In this document: positions 37,585 through 48,271 of the stretch, piece by piece
Numbering within the stretch: position 1 is the stretch's first letter
How the letters are laid out: each line of letters opens with the position of its first letter
NCBI RefSeq assembly: GCF_009870125.1
Contig: NC_046681.1
Coordinates: 3,410,001-3,474,000 of the forward strand
DNA length: 64,000 bases
Source of the DNA: Drosophila pseudoobscura
Taxonomy: Eukaryota; Arthropoda; Insecta; Diptera; Drosophilidae
Direction: 5' to 3'
The notes under the pieces: generated by a model
What the model was told of the DNA's origin: nothing
What the model saw: only the letters and a program-made list of their open reading frames with translations
The model's database searches: none
Translations under genes and position numbers: made by a program

Positions 37585-38233
37585 TGTGTTTGCTAGTGTA
37601 TGTGTGTGGATAGCGCTTTCTGCTCCAATTTCGTCGCACAGTCAACCCAGGGAATTCGGTACCAGCACACGAGTACCTAATTGATTTTGATTGATGGTAA
37701 AAGCTAAGCCAAAACGAAAATTTTAATCCACGCAAACACTTTTTATTTGCACTCCGCCGCCGCGATTCGTGGAGTTTGACTCTGCTCTTGGAATCGAAAC
37801 AAATTTCTGTCGAGGCAGAGCGACTATACGTGATACGTGAGTTTCGCCGCGAGTTGGAGACGAGTTTTATATGAATCACTAATTTTGGAGCGGCGCGGCC
37901 ATAAACAATACAACATCAACACTCGCACACACTCACATACATGGGGGAGAGTAACAGCTGCTTTCGCGAACCGAACTACTGACTCGTTCGCGCCACTAAC
38001 CATACGTATGTGCCAGTTCAGAAAACGCAAAGGTACCAAGCTGCGACAGCTCCCAGAGCCGAAGACCTCTAAAAGCTCTCGATTAAATTTCTGTTGGTCT
38101 TAGATTTTGGCAATGTTTTATGATTAGTTTTGTTTGTTGGCTTAATTTATATCTTCATGCATCCCACTCTCAGCGCATGCGTTTCCCATACCATTATTAC
38201 TAATAGTCCTGCTCCATTTCAGAAGAACCTAAG

Positions 38234-38959
38234 ATGAACTTCTTGGAACTCCACGACGACTGTCTGGACAATATTTTACTTCATTTTGGCTTCGACGAGA
38301 TACTGCCGCTGTTTAATGAACTCCATACACGTTTCGATGAGGCCATTGAACGTCAGCTGCACCGGTTTCGCGATTTGCAGTTCAGTATGCGGCATCCTCC
38401 TCCCTTTCATGAGGGCTTCATGCTGTTGCTGGGTCGCCATTTGAACAGCCTGCACATAACGGTAGGTTACTCGACCAGCGACAAAGATTTCCTTCGATAT
38501 CTGAATCCCCTGTGCCAAGGGGCGTCGGAGAGCCTGCGCCTTCGGGCCCTCAAATTGGATCATGCCAAGTGGTCGCCTGACATCGTGAATGCTGTCTGTA
38601 AGGTGGCACGTTCCCTGCTCTTCTTGGACATGCGTCACTGCGATGTGCGGGATTATCAGATAACACGGCTCTTGGAATCGACGGATAAGATGGAGGCTCT
38701 GGCTCTGCTGCATGTGCACAATCAGACGGGAGACTCTTATCTGCAACACAATGTACTCAACAGGGTGCCAGCTCTAAAACTCATCCATATAACAATCCTC
38801 GGAATCTTGCCGTTTTCACCTGAAGAGCTGTCCCAGCAGTGTCCACATCTTAGCTTCCTGATTAGCGACTTGATCAACAGAGAATTCAAAATCTACGGAC
38901 CACCAGCTTACTTACAAGACTACTATAAATATTACCATGAATATTTTAAGACCCCCTGA
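38234..38959 (+). CDS. F-box-like protein (241 aa)
   Basis: Single coding exon. The N-terminus MNFLELHDDCLDNILLHFGF (residues 1-20) followed by DEILPLFNEL resembles a degenerate F-box helix set (L..D.L..I...L). The rest has Leu-rich stretches (LRLRALKLDHAKWSPDIVNA, LLFLDMRHCDVRDYQITRLL) like weak leucine-rich repeats, as in F-box/LRR substrate receptors of SCF ubiquitin ligases. The tail is Tyr-rich. An acceptor-like CATTTCAG ends at about 38221, so the 5' UTR may be spliced. AATAAA follows at about 38992. It is divergent from the distal Paxillin promoter, about 650 bases away. Function is inferred from fold only. Confidence 0.75.
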   Translation: MNFLELHDDCLDNILLHFGFDEILPLFNELHTRFDEAIERQLHRFRDLQFSMRHPPPFHEGFMLLLGRHLNSLHITVGYSTSDKDFLRYLNPLCQGASESLRLRALKLDHAKWSPDIVNAVCKVARSLLFLDMRHCDVRDYQITRLLESTDKMEALALLHVHNQTGDSYLQHNVLNRVPALKLIHITILGILPFSPEELSQQCPHLSFLISDLINREFKIYGPPAYLQDYYKYYHEYFKTP

Positions 38960-39044
38960 GGATTACTAAGTAACATTTTAAATGATCTCAAAATAAAACA
39001 TTTCACGCTGAAACAGTTCGATTGTGCTGGGTAGTTTTTTTTGT

Positions 39045-39800
39045 TTATAATTCGTAATATCGAGTATTTCAAATCACCCAATAGTCCTGGCTAGCTCGTA
39101 AAATTAAACCGAATATTAAAAACGAGGAATATGTCTTCTAGTCATGGACAGAGAACAATTGACCCGATTTCTCGATCAGTGGTTATTCAAATCTTGAATC
39201 TTCAAGAATTTAAGCTCAGTTCAGGTGAAAGATTTCTTGGCTTTTTTTATTTTTTAAGTAAAGAGAAAGAAGTCAAGTCGTTGAACTGTTTAAATAAAGG
39301 GGGCTTAAGTGGGTTAAATTCGTTTTTCATCATACGAAACGCCATATCTTTGTTGAAGAACAAACATTTAGGCAAAAACAATCAAAGCCAAGTATTTAAA
39401 ATAAGCCAGTCAATTAGAAAATAGGTTTATTGATTGGATAAAATTATGTGGACATAACTAAATGTTCTATCTAGCTTATAATATTCGACGGAATATCAAA
39501 ATTGAACAATATGATTTCCAATCAGTAACGGAGAACGATTAACCTATTATAAGCCAAAGGGGTATTGCAATTTTAAACCGCATATAATGAAAATTTAATG
39601 TTAGCGCAGTTCAGGTGAATGATATAGTGTTTTTTTTTTTAGGTTCAGTGGAAAGATGGCCTGAATCTTCAAGAAGAATTAACAATCGTTAATATTTTCC
39701 GCAATTTACCTCAAGTCGTTGAACTGCTTAAATAGAGGGGGCTGAAGTGGGCTAAGTTCGGTTTTTCATCATATTGTTGTTGAGGGAGAACTAAATAAAA
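39045..39800 (-). repeat. Unnamed repeat, two tandem copies upstream of RtcB
   Basis: Two diverged units about 385 bases apart share GTTCAGGTGAA (39219 and 39606), GTCGTTGAACTG (39278 and 39715) and TTTTTCATCAT (39323 and 39762). In reverse complement, 39375-39495 matches 55391-55510 closely (CCACATAATTTTATCC, TACTTGGCTTTG) and part of 58742-58860. Coding capacity is absent. The right end stops about 40 bases before the RtcB start codon. Confidence 0.7.
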
Positions 39801-39836
39801 ACAACGTCCAGTAAAGTCAAGTTAATTGATTTCACA

Positions 39837-41424
39837 ATGGTGGTTCGCTCTTACAATGATGAGCTCGGGTATCTTGAGAAGATCAACGACCACTGCTGGA
39901 AGATCAAAAAGGGCTTCCAGCCGAACATGAACGTCGAGGGATGCTTCTATGTGAACAGCCGGCTGGAGCGGCTCATGCTGGAGGAACTGAAGAATTCGTG
40001 CCGTCCCGGAGCAGTCGGTGGTTTCCTGCCCGGCGTCAAGCAAATCGCAAATGTGGCCGCCCTTCCCGGTATTGTGGGTCGCTCAATTGGCCTGCCCGAC
40101 ATACACTCAGGCTATGGATTCGCCATCGGCAATATGGCCGCATTCGACATGGATAACCCGCTGTCGATAGTGAGCCCTGGTGGCGTGGGCTTCGACATCA
40201 ATTGCGGGGTTCGCCTGCTGCGCACCAATCTGTTCGAGAAGGACGTGCAGCCGGTGAAGGAGCAGCTGGCCCAGTCTCTGTTCGACCACATACCCGTCGG
40301 CGTGGGCTCAAAAGGCATCATTCCGATGAACGCCCGCGACCTGGAGGAGGCCCTGGAAATGGGAATGGACTGGTCGCTGCGCGAGGGCTACGTCTGGGCC
40401 GAGGACAAGGAGCACTGCGAGGAGTACGGCCGCATGTTGAACGCCGATCCCGCCAAAGTGAGCATGCGGGCCAAGAAGCGTGGGCTGCCGCAGCTTGGAA
40501 CACTGGGCGCGGGCAACCACTACGCCGAAATCCAGGTGGTGGACGAAATCTACGACAAGTGGAGCGCCTCCAAGATGGGCATCGAGGAGAAGGGCCAGGT
40601 GGTCGTCATGATACACTCTGGAAGCCGCGGCTTTGGTCACCAGGTCGCCACCGACGCGCTGGTGCAAATGGAAAAGGCCATGAAACGGGACAAGATTGAG
40701 ACCAACGATCGGCAGCTGGCCTGCGCCCGCATCAACTCTGTTGAGGGACAGGACTACCTGAAGGCCATGGCGGCGGCGGCCAACTTCGCCTGGGTCAATC
40801 GCAGCTCCATGACCTTCCTCACCCGCCAGGCGTTCGCCAAGATGTTCAACACCACTCCGGACGATCTCGACATGCACGTCATCTACGATGTTTCGCACAA
40901 CATCGCCAAAGTGGAGAACCACATTGTGGACGGCAAGGAGCGCAAGCTGCTCGTGCACCGCAAGGGTTCCACGCGCGCGTTTCCTCCCCACCATCCACTG
41001 ATCCCAGTGGACTATCAGCTGACTGGCCAGCCCGTTCTCGTGGGCGGCACCATGGGCACCTGCAGCTACGTGCTGACTGGCACAGAGCAGGGCATGCAGG
41101 AGACCTTCGGCAGCACCTGCCACGGAGCTGTAAGTTATCTTTCAATCTCAAAGATTTTTGTTCTTTCTCATCTCATCCCATTCCGACTTCTGCTAGGGTC
41201 GGGCCTTGTCACGTGCCAAATCTCGGCGTAATCTCGACTACAAGGAGGTGCTGGACAAGCTGGAGCAAATCGGCATTGCCATACGCGTAGCCTCACCCAA
41301 GCTAGTCATGGAGGAGGCTCCAGAGTCGTACAAAGATGTAACCGATGTTGTTGACACCTGTCACGCGGCGGGTATTAGCAAGAAGTGCATCAAAATGCGA
41401 CCAATAGCAGTCATTAAGGGCTGA
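39837..41424 (+). CDS. RtcB: RNA-splicing ligase RtcB (506 aa)
   Basis: Catalytic subunit of the metazoan tRNA ligase complex. It joins tRNA exon halves after intron removal, and Xbp1 mRNA in the unfolded-protein response, using GTP and Mn2+. Exons 39837-41129 and 41197-41424 join in phase 0; length is one residue more than human RtcB. Active-site pieces are visible: [13 protein letters not shown] with the metal Cys at residue 123, [23 protein letters not shown], and STCHGAGRALSR with the guanylylated His at residue 429. The intron falls within that last motif, between Ala and Gly. The protein is otherwise colinear with the family from [10 protein letters not shown] to the terminal KG. The promoter must lie in or next to the repeat immediately upstream. 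Confidence 0.96.
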
Positions 41425-43078
41425 CAGCGTCTGTACTCGTAAGATATTTATGTTTGTGATTAAATCGAGGATGATTTAAATTTAAAGGAGAAAGAACCCT
41501 ATTAGCTTCAATGTTGAATATTCCCAGAACTGGAGCACTGTCTGCTCACTTTGAAGACCAAATGCGGCAAAAATTTGTGAATTAAGAGGGAATTCTGGAC
41601 TTTTTATTATTGTGCTTGGCTTTTTTTCTGTTGCCCCCGGTTACATAAAAAGTGGAAACAAATTTTGCCGGTTCATCATTATGTTCAGATAATTTAGAAA
41701 TTCTAAAACAGGTTGACTTTTTTCCGTCAACAAAATCTTGTGTGCTTAGAAAATTGGAGTTAGCAAAATTTTTGAGTAAAGTTAAAAATATTCAGAAATT
41801 AAATGCGAATATAGCTACATATATTCATTAATTAAAGAGAGAAGATATCAGCTAGGTTTTGAAGTGAGACTTTTAAGCGGGCACTACTCTGGGTAGGACA
41901 AAACTAATGAATTCCATGAAACTAAGCATGGCCAATTCTGAGTCCTGTGCTTAAGGTAAGGTTGTATTGTCAGTGCAAGGATATTACTATTGGTACGACC
42001 ATGTCGTACGAATGCGAAACAGAAACTAGCCCCACAGAGCTGGATGAGTTAATGAATATTCTATAAAATACATATTAAATATCACTTTAATACAAAATTG
42101 TTAACACCATTATTTGCGCTTTTTCTTGGATTTTATTGAAATCGTTCAGCTTTTTTCGCTTTTTTAAATTAGAAACAGTTTTTTTTTTATAAAAAGTTGG
42201 CAGCACGGCTGCTGGCCCACACACGCATGGTAGGATAATCTAAAGGTGCTAACCACTAAGCCAGCGGACTCTTCATTGAGTATCTGAGATACATTAAATT
42301 TTTTGTTCGTTTTGCCTGCAGTCTGTCCGTCCGCATTGATCGTAGAGTCGTAGAGAATGGCCATATCTCGCAGAAGCACGTCTTGTTAACGAGAATTCAA
42401 CAAAAAATGCCATTGGATGGCTCCTCTATATCAGTTTCTCGTACAGTGAGGAAGAGAGTATGGATACAGATCAGATAGAATATTGCTTATTAGGTGGAAA
42501 GATAATATATATGACAGGAATGAGTTACTTAAATCATAAGATTACATATGGATCGCGGCACGTGTGGCTGCGAATCAAACGTTTGTTCCCTTAATTATCT
42601 AAAACGATTTCAGTTAAATCGCTACTGGCTTCATTTTAATATTAGTGGAAGTGGCATTTGTGGGCAATGGAGACAGAGCCAGAAAAAGAGGGTGGAAAAC
42701 AACTTAGGCTACCAAGGTACCTTTCGAGCAATTCGACCATGCTGCCACGCTCTTTCGTGCTTCCCGCTCTGTTAGTTGTCAGCTGACAGCCCCATTGCCC
42801 ACCGCCCGCCACAACCGAATTTGACTTGTCCCACAGCGCGGTTTTCGGTTTCGCATTTGTTTCATTTAAATTTGACTCGATTCACGTAACTTTGTATTTG
42901 GCAAAGTGCAGATTCGATGCATCTGGCCAAGTGATAGAAAATCGATGCGAAATCGTGAGTTAATCGAACAAATTGCAAAGTCAGACCGGAGGGCTTTGCT
43001 AGCTGCGCAATTGTAAAAAAGTTCGACCAAATCCTACGCACCGTTGCCGGGCTTAAGTGTGGAAGAAAAACAAACAAA
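41425..43078. other. Intergenic region between RtcB and Rab9
   Basis: AT-rich and without a supported ORF. On the minus strand 42253-42263 reads TGGCTTAGTGG, an exact match to the Pol III A-box pattern, followed by TTAGCACC and then T-runs about 75 bases on. No B-box is seen, so this is at best a tRNA relic. The last 250 bases before Rab9 (GC-rich, near 42775-42810) are probably its promoter and 5' UTR. Confidence 0.35.
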
Positions 43079-45335
43079 ATGGCAAACATGCGCCCACCGC
43101 AGAAATCCAAGCTGCTGAAGGTCGTCATACTGGGCGATGGGGGCGTGGGCAAGTCTGCACTGCTCACCCGCTTCGTATCGAACCGCTACGAGGAGAACAA
43201 TTTCCATACGATTGGTGTCGAGTTCATGAACAAGGATATTGTGGTCGACGGGGAGCAATACACCCTGCAGGTGGGTCTGGTTGTGGGGCTGGTCTGGTCT
43301 CTCTGCCCTAGAATATTTCGTAATCTGCGCCACAGTTGAGTGATTCCAGGCTGAAGAAATCGCTAAGCTATATATGTACATATGTATACATACATATTTC
43401 GTTCACTTGAAGCTATTTGTTTCGATCCATCATGATGTAACAACAGTTAAGATATTCCCTTCGGAAGTAGTATAGACAGCTTCCAGTGGAGAGACTGTAA
43501 CGTAACTATTACACACATAGTCAACGTTTTCGTTGGTCAGTGCAAGCGTTTAAAAGTTGAACAACGATCGAGCATTGTTTTCCCCTCTGTGCCATCCACA
43601 GTACTTGTGTTTGTAGTTGTATCTGTTTCATCTGCCCCCATACACACACACACACGCAAACACACATCAAATTCGTTGTCAATTAACGTACAGTTTAGCA
43701 TTGCAAAAAAAGAATGAGAAATAATGGAAACAGTTCCTTTGCTCGACATCAGAGTATTTCATCATTCGTCGCACCCGCCACCTTTCCTGCTCCGAGTTCG
43801 TTTTTCCCTTATGCTGTCATGGATACATCGAAATTAGAAGAACCAAAACACACAACACAGACCGTCAAGCTCTGGAAACTTATGAATATTGAGTGCGTCT
43901 CAGTGAGTAAGCAAAGTGCTGCAAATGGCATCGGAATGGAATAATGATTATTATAATGGATGCAATCGATGCCCGACCCGACCAAGCGCTTTGGAAAGCA
44001 TAAGAATGTCAGCTCGTATGAGTAATGCTCGGGAAATGTCACATATTTGAGGTGTTTTTTGTGGTAAGCTCTAGAAAATGATGCCGGTTCACGGTTCGCT
44101 TATTCTGGACCCCGACAAGAACCGGGAATCCGACGATTCTCATGTCAGAGGGAAACTACCAAACAGGAAATCCTCTCCGACTATGGGTGGAATGGGTTCC
44201 CCCCTATGACGTTTCGGGCTGTACTTGCTTAACGAGTGTTTTTTCTAAGAACCGACAGAACCTTCCATGACGTGTTAGTTAATGTAGATTCCGCTCTCGA
44301 ACTGCATAAGACATATGCTCAGAAAAATCATTATTTGTTGTCGTTTGGAACCACACTACAGGCTGAATTTGCTTCAAGTTATTTTGTTTGGTTTATTTGC
44401 TTATCACTGAAGCTTCGTTATCAGTCCTTTGGGTTGGATTTGGTGGCACTGACTACCTCTGAGACTGAATATTTGTAGAGCAAATAATATGGCATGATAT
44501 GAGTCACTAGAGACTCTGATATCTGGCAAGGTACATACTCGTAGTTCTTGAATGCCTTGGGAATTGGGAGCACATTCAGAACACTGAATGCCGCACGAGT
44601 TACGGAACAATGATGCAAATATCAATAGAATGCCCACTGAAGGTACAACAATTGACGAATTTCTTTGTTTTCGAACAATCTAGATTTGGGACACGGCTGG
44701 CCAGGAACGATTCCGGGCCCTACGCACGCCCTTCTATCGGGGATCGGACATTTGCCTGCTCTGCTATGCCCTGGACGACCGGGATAGTTTGAGGGGACTG
44801 GGTCTCTGGCGGAACGAGTTTCTGACCTATGCCGACGTGGAGGCGGATAAGTTTCCTTTCATTGTGGTGGGCAACAAGGTGAGTGGAAGAGGCCAAATAC
44901 GATCTTAAACAATAACCCCCAGTAATGTCTTCTCACGTGCAGAACGACATCCTGCCGCAAAAGCGCCAGGTCAGCTACGAGAGTGTCCAGCAGTGGTGCG
45001 CGGAGCAGAAGATTGTCTCCCACATCGAGACCTCCTCGAAGGCGGCGACGAATGTGAGCGACGCCTTTGTGCTCGGCCTGCGCCAGTGGAAGCACATGGA
45101 GTGCGTGGCCGAGGCCGAGCTCCGCCACAACGGCGACACCATCGACTTGACACGACCCATACGGCTCGTGCAGCGGCGGCTCTGCTGCACAGGAGGTGGT
45201 GGCGCCGGGGACCTCGATAAGGACGGGAATGGGGATGGGGATGGGTATGACGCCGCCATGCGCACCCCATCCAAGAAACTGTTCGGACAGAAGCGCAGTG
45301 CACCGAAGGCGCCAGCGACCAATTACCGGCTATGA
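43079..45335 (+). CDS. Rab9: Rab9 small GTPase (259 aa)
   Basis: Late-endosome to trans-Golgi traffic GTPase. Exons 43079-43270, 44684-44878 and 44943-45335 are all phase 0; intron 1 is 1.4 kb. G motifs are present: P-loop GDGGVGKSALL, switch I Thr in FHTIGVEF, switch II WDTAGQERFRALRTPFYRG, base motif GNKND, and ETSSKAATNV. The switch-region sequence is Rab9/Rab7 type. After the G domain a CC pair occurs at residues 210-211, but the frame continues 48 residues further (Gly/Asp-rich, then basic) and ends NYRL, so no terminal prenylation signal is seen. D. melanogaster Rab9 is of similar length from memory, so this is probably a real family trait rather than an error. Confidence 0.93.
43271..44683 (+). 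other. Rab9: Rab9 intron 1
   Basis: Consensus acceptor CTAG at 44680-44683. Contains a TACATATGTA cluster (43374-43398) and a CA repeat (43645-43668). No nested gene is recognised. Confidence 0.6.
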
Positions 45336-46491
45336 GCACTGAAGCTGTCAGTGAATTTACGCTTAATTTAACCACTAGGGTGGCTAGGGTCGGCTCCTAT
45401 ACACGCTATTCATTCCAACCGCAAGGAACGGAGGAGACAAGGAGTCGTCAAAGCACAGACCAAAAATTAAATCGATATAACGTACAATTGTATGAAATGT
45501 ACGGAAAAAATCGATTGATTCTAAATGAAGCTAAGGCATAAATGTTAGGTTTAAGCGCTGACCGCCTCTACAATGCAAACATAAGAGATGCAGATTGCTT
45601 GTATTGATTGATTCTCATGTGGTGTACGCACAATGTTTGGTATAACAAAAACAATCTGATATTATTTTTGATACTATTAAATTTAATGTAAGAGAAGACA
45701 ACAGACTGGACTGCGGAACAGTCCAATCATATGTTACACTGCATGTAGCTATTAGATACCATAGCAGACATTTGTTATCCAATATAGCGGTTTGAGAAAA
45801 AAATATGACTGTCCATTAGTTGTCGTCTATAACTTCAACCTCGGAAATGGTTGAACTACTATTTTGCATTTTGTATTCCGCTGATACAAAAACCATTCGA
45901 ATAACGACTAAGAAACCAGTCATTTATTATAAATAGATGAAAATTAATTCGTACAAAAAGCCACTTGGAGGAAAAGCCACTTACAACAAGGAAAATAGAT
46001 TTTGTATTTATTTTAAGTGCCTTAAACAGAAGCATGACGGAGTGTATTTTTTGTTATATGCACGGTCTCTGTCCAGGACATGTACACTGTACCAAAGTGT
46101 ACGGATGGTACATTGAATCCCTTTGATTCCATAAACAGTATACAAAAAAAAATGCTTTATATGGATGTGTGTTTATATTTCAACGATTTGTTTAACATGT
46201 ATAATAAGTATTAACACAATATAAATACGCTTACCCCGGATTAAATATAATATGTACGAGCATGTATAACACTTCGCTGGATTGGAATCGGATCGATTAA
46301 GACTACGGCAAACTCTAGGCGCTGTCGCTAACGGGACAAGCGTAAAACAGACTGAGTGCTTAACTATTATATGCCTAACTTGCGTGACTTTGAGTGTGCA
46401 GTGGAGTGGAGCGGGCATTGTGGGGCATATTGGGGAAAGGAAAGGAAATTATCACTTGCTGCAGACCCGGAAGGCACACCGAGCAATCACG
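45336..46491. other. Convergent 3' space of Rab9 and the CRAL-TRIO gene
   Basis: AT-rich 3' UTR and spacer for both genes. No coding feature is seen. Confidence 0.45.
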
Positions 46492-48149
46492 TTACTTTTT
46501 TTTGTAGCCATACGAGTTAATGGCATCGAACTCGGTGTCGCACTTAAGAAGGAGCTGGTACCACTGATCGCTTTCCACGCGCTTGAGTTCCAGAATGCCG
46601 CCGTAGGCAGGGGGCAGGCACTTGGGCGACATATACTTGTGCAGGGAGTCGCGATCAGTGCCGTGGAAGATGATGCGCCCGCGCAGCTTCTCGCGAAGGA
46701 ATGGTTTGAAGAGGGCGAAGACCACGTTGAACATCTTCGGCTGGTTTACGATGTGGATGGCCTTGATGCGTAGCGGCACCGAATCCTGCAACCAGTCGAC
46801 TATGCGCTTGGCGAAGGGCGGCGTGAACTGCCACGTCTGCTGCAGACTCAGGCCATCCATGTCGAAGATGACGACGGCACCGTGAATCTGCGTCTCTGGC
46901 TCCAGCATGGCCGCCTCCAGGAAGATGACCGCTCCCTTGAATACCTCATCGAGTGACACCTGCTTGTGCTTCCAGCGTTCTGTCAAGGACAACGAGAGAT
47001 TATAATCTACATAGCCGAGGTCCACGAAGGCTGGGGAGCCTCGTGCCACTTACTGCCCAGCTCCAGTACCAGGATGCGGCGTCCACACTGGTCGCGATTG
47101 GGAAAAACGGTCAGTATGTTGTTCTTGAAGATGTTGGCCTCGCCCGAGGGCTTCAGGTTGTTGTACACGTCCGAGTGCTTTACCTTGAAGGAGTAGTAGC
47201 GTTTGATCTGCCAAAAGAGTCAAAGTTCATTGAGGATCGTTCATTTAGCTATTCATTATTTATTTATTCCTACCAGATCGCGTGCACTCTCTGGATAATA
47301 CTTGCACGGACGCAGGAATCGTATTAGCCATTCCTCGTTGTCCTTGGGATAGTGCAGATCGGTCTCCGCTGCAATGAATGCTCAGATTAGTATTTCAGGA
47401 GATACATTATCACTAGGTCTACAGTCTACAAACTACAGTGCCACTTAGCACCCCTGAACTTTGAACTCTAAGGTAACAAAAATATAAAATTCCAAAACTA
47501 ACATTAAGCTGATTAAGTTCTCGATGTACATATATAATTATGAAGATCTAACGATCGTCGATCACAGATCGTAGAACTTAACATTACATGACAGCAACCG
47601 CTAGACAACAATACTATAACCTTCGAATATATAACCTGTGATTAGTGGCATGAGATTGTCAGGCAATGAGGTTTCGAAAATATTATTATTACTCCTATCA
47701 TCTCAGAAATCACAGAAACCCCAGAATAAGATAGATCAGATTGAACTCCTGATCAGCACTCACCCTCCAACAAACGAGCGAGTTCCTTGACGGCCTCCTT
47801 CTGGCGCTCTGGACTCTCGCGCAGCTCCTTGATGGCCACCTCCTTGCCCATGGCCGTGGGCTCGCCCAGCTCGAACTGGAGCGTGTACTCTCCCAGCTGG
47901 ATCGAGGGCAGCTGATCGATATCCGACAGCATTGTGGGCACTCCTGGAAGAACATCGCACCAGGTGCAAGGGAGAATAAATTCTGTTAGTATGCAACAAG
48001 CGAAAGCTTCTGTACTTTGAGCTCTGAAGTGTGTGTTTAGGGTCTAAGCCCCTCTGAAACTTCAAGCTACCAAGTAAGTGACTATTTATTAGCAACGTTG
48101 GCAATTAGTTAGCCATATTTGTGTAATGACGCTTCAATTACTTACTCAT
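46492..48149 (-). CDS. CRAL-TRIO lipid-binding protein (306 aa)
   Basis: Cytosolic carrier of small hydrophobic ligands, in the alpha-tocopherol transfer protein / retinaldehyde-binding family. Exons 48146-48149 (ATG A), 47764-47943, 47274-47368, 47054-47207 and 46492-46979 are phase-consistent (921 nt). The CRAL-TRIO N-terminal helices include EEWLIRFLRPCKYYPESARD. The lipid-binding domain includes GAVVIFDMDGLSLQQTWQ, IKAIHIVNQPKMFNVVFALF and the lid/gate segment KCLPPAYGGILE. If the four-base first exon is not used, translation starts at ATG 47932 and yields 302 aa. A TATAAATAG box lies upstream at about 48262-48270 on the minus strand. It is probably one of the 37D fly family members (CG10026 or a relative, from memory). 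The ligand is unknown. Confidence 0.88.
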
Positions 48150-48261
48150 TTTGCAATTTGCTCTCTACTTTTCTCTGCTAAAATTCTTTTGTAATAATAT
48201 TCAATAGCTGTGCTGTGTCGAACACAATAATCTCTGTTTGCCTTGTGACAAATTGTGCACT

Positions 48262-48271
48262 CTATTTATAG
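48262..48271 (-). promoter_or_regulatory. TATA box of the CRAL-TRIO gene
   Basis: Minus strand CTATAAATAG, about 115 bases upstream of the first ATG. It is a good TATA match on the right strand, though no strong initiator lies at the expected spacing. Confidence 0.4.

Noticed and set aside
40308-41123. 271-codon minus-strand ORF inside RtcB
   Set aside because: Antisense shadow of a GC-rich coding exon; no family features.
46282-46773. 163-codon plus-strand ORF opposite the CRAL-TRIO gene
   Set aside because: Antisense shadow of the last CRAL-TRIO exon plus 3' flank.
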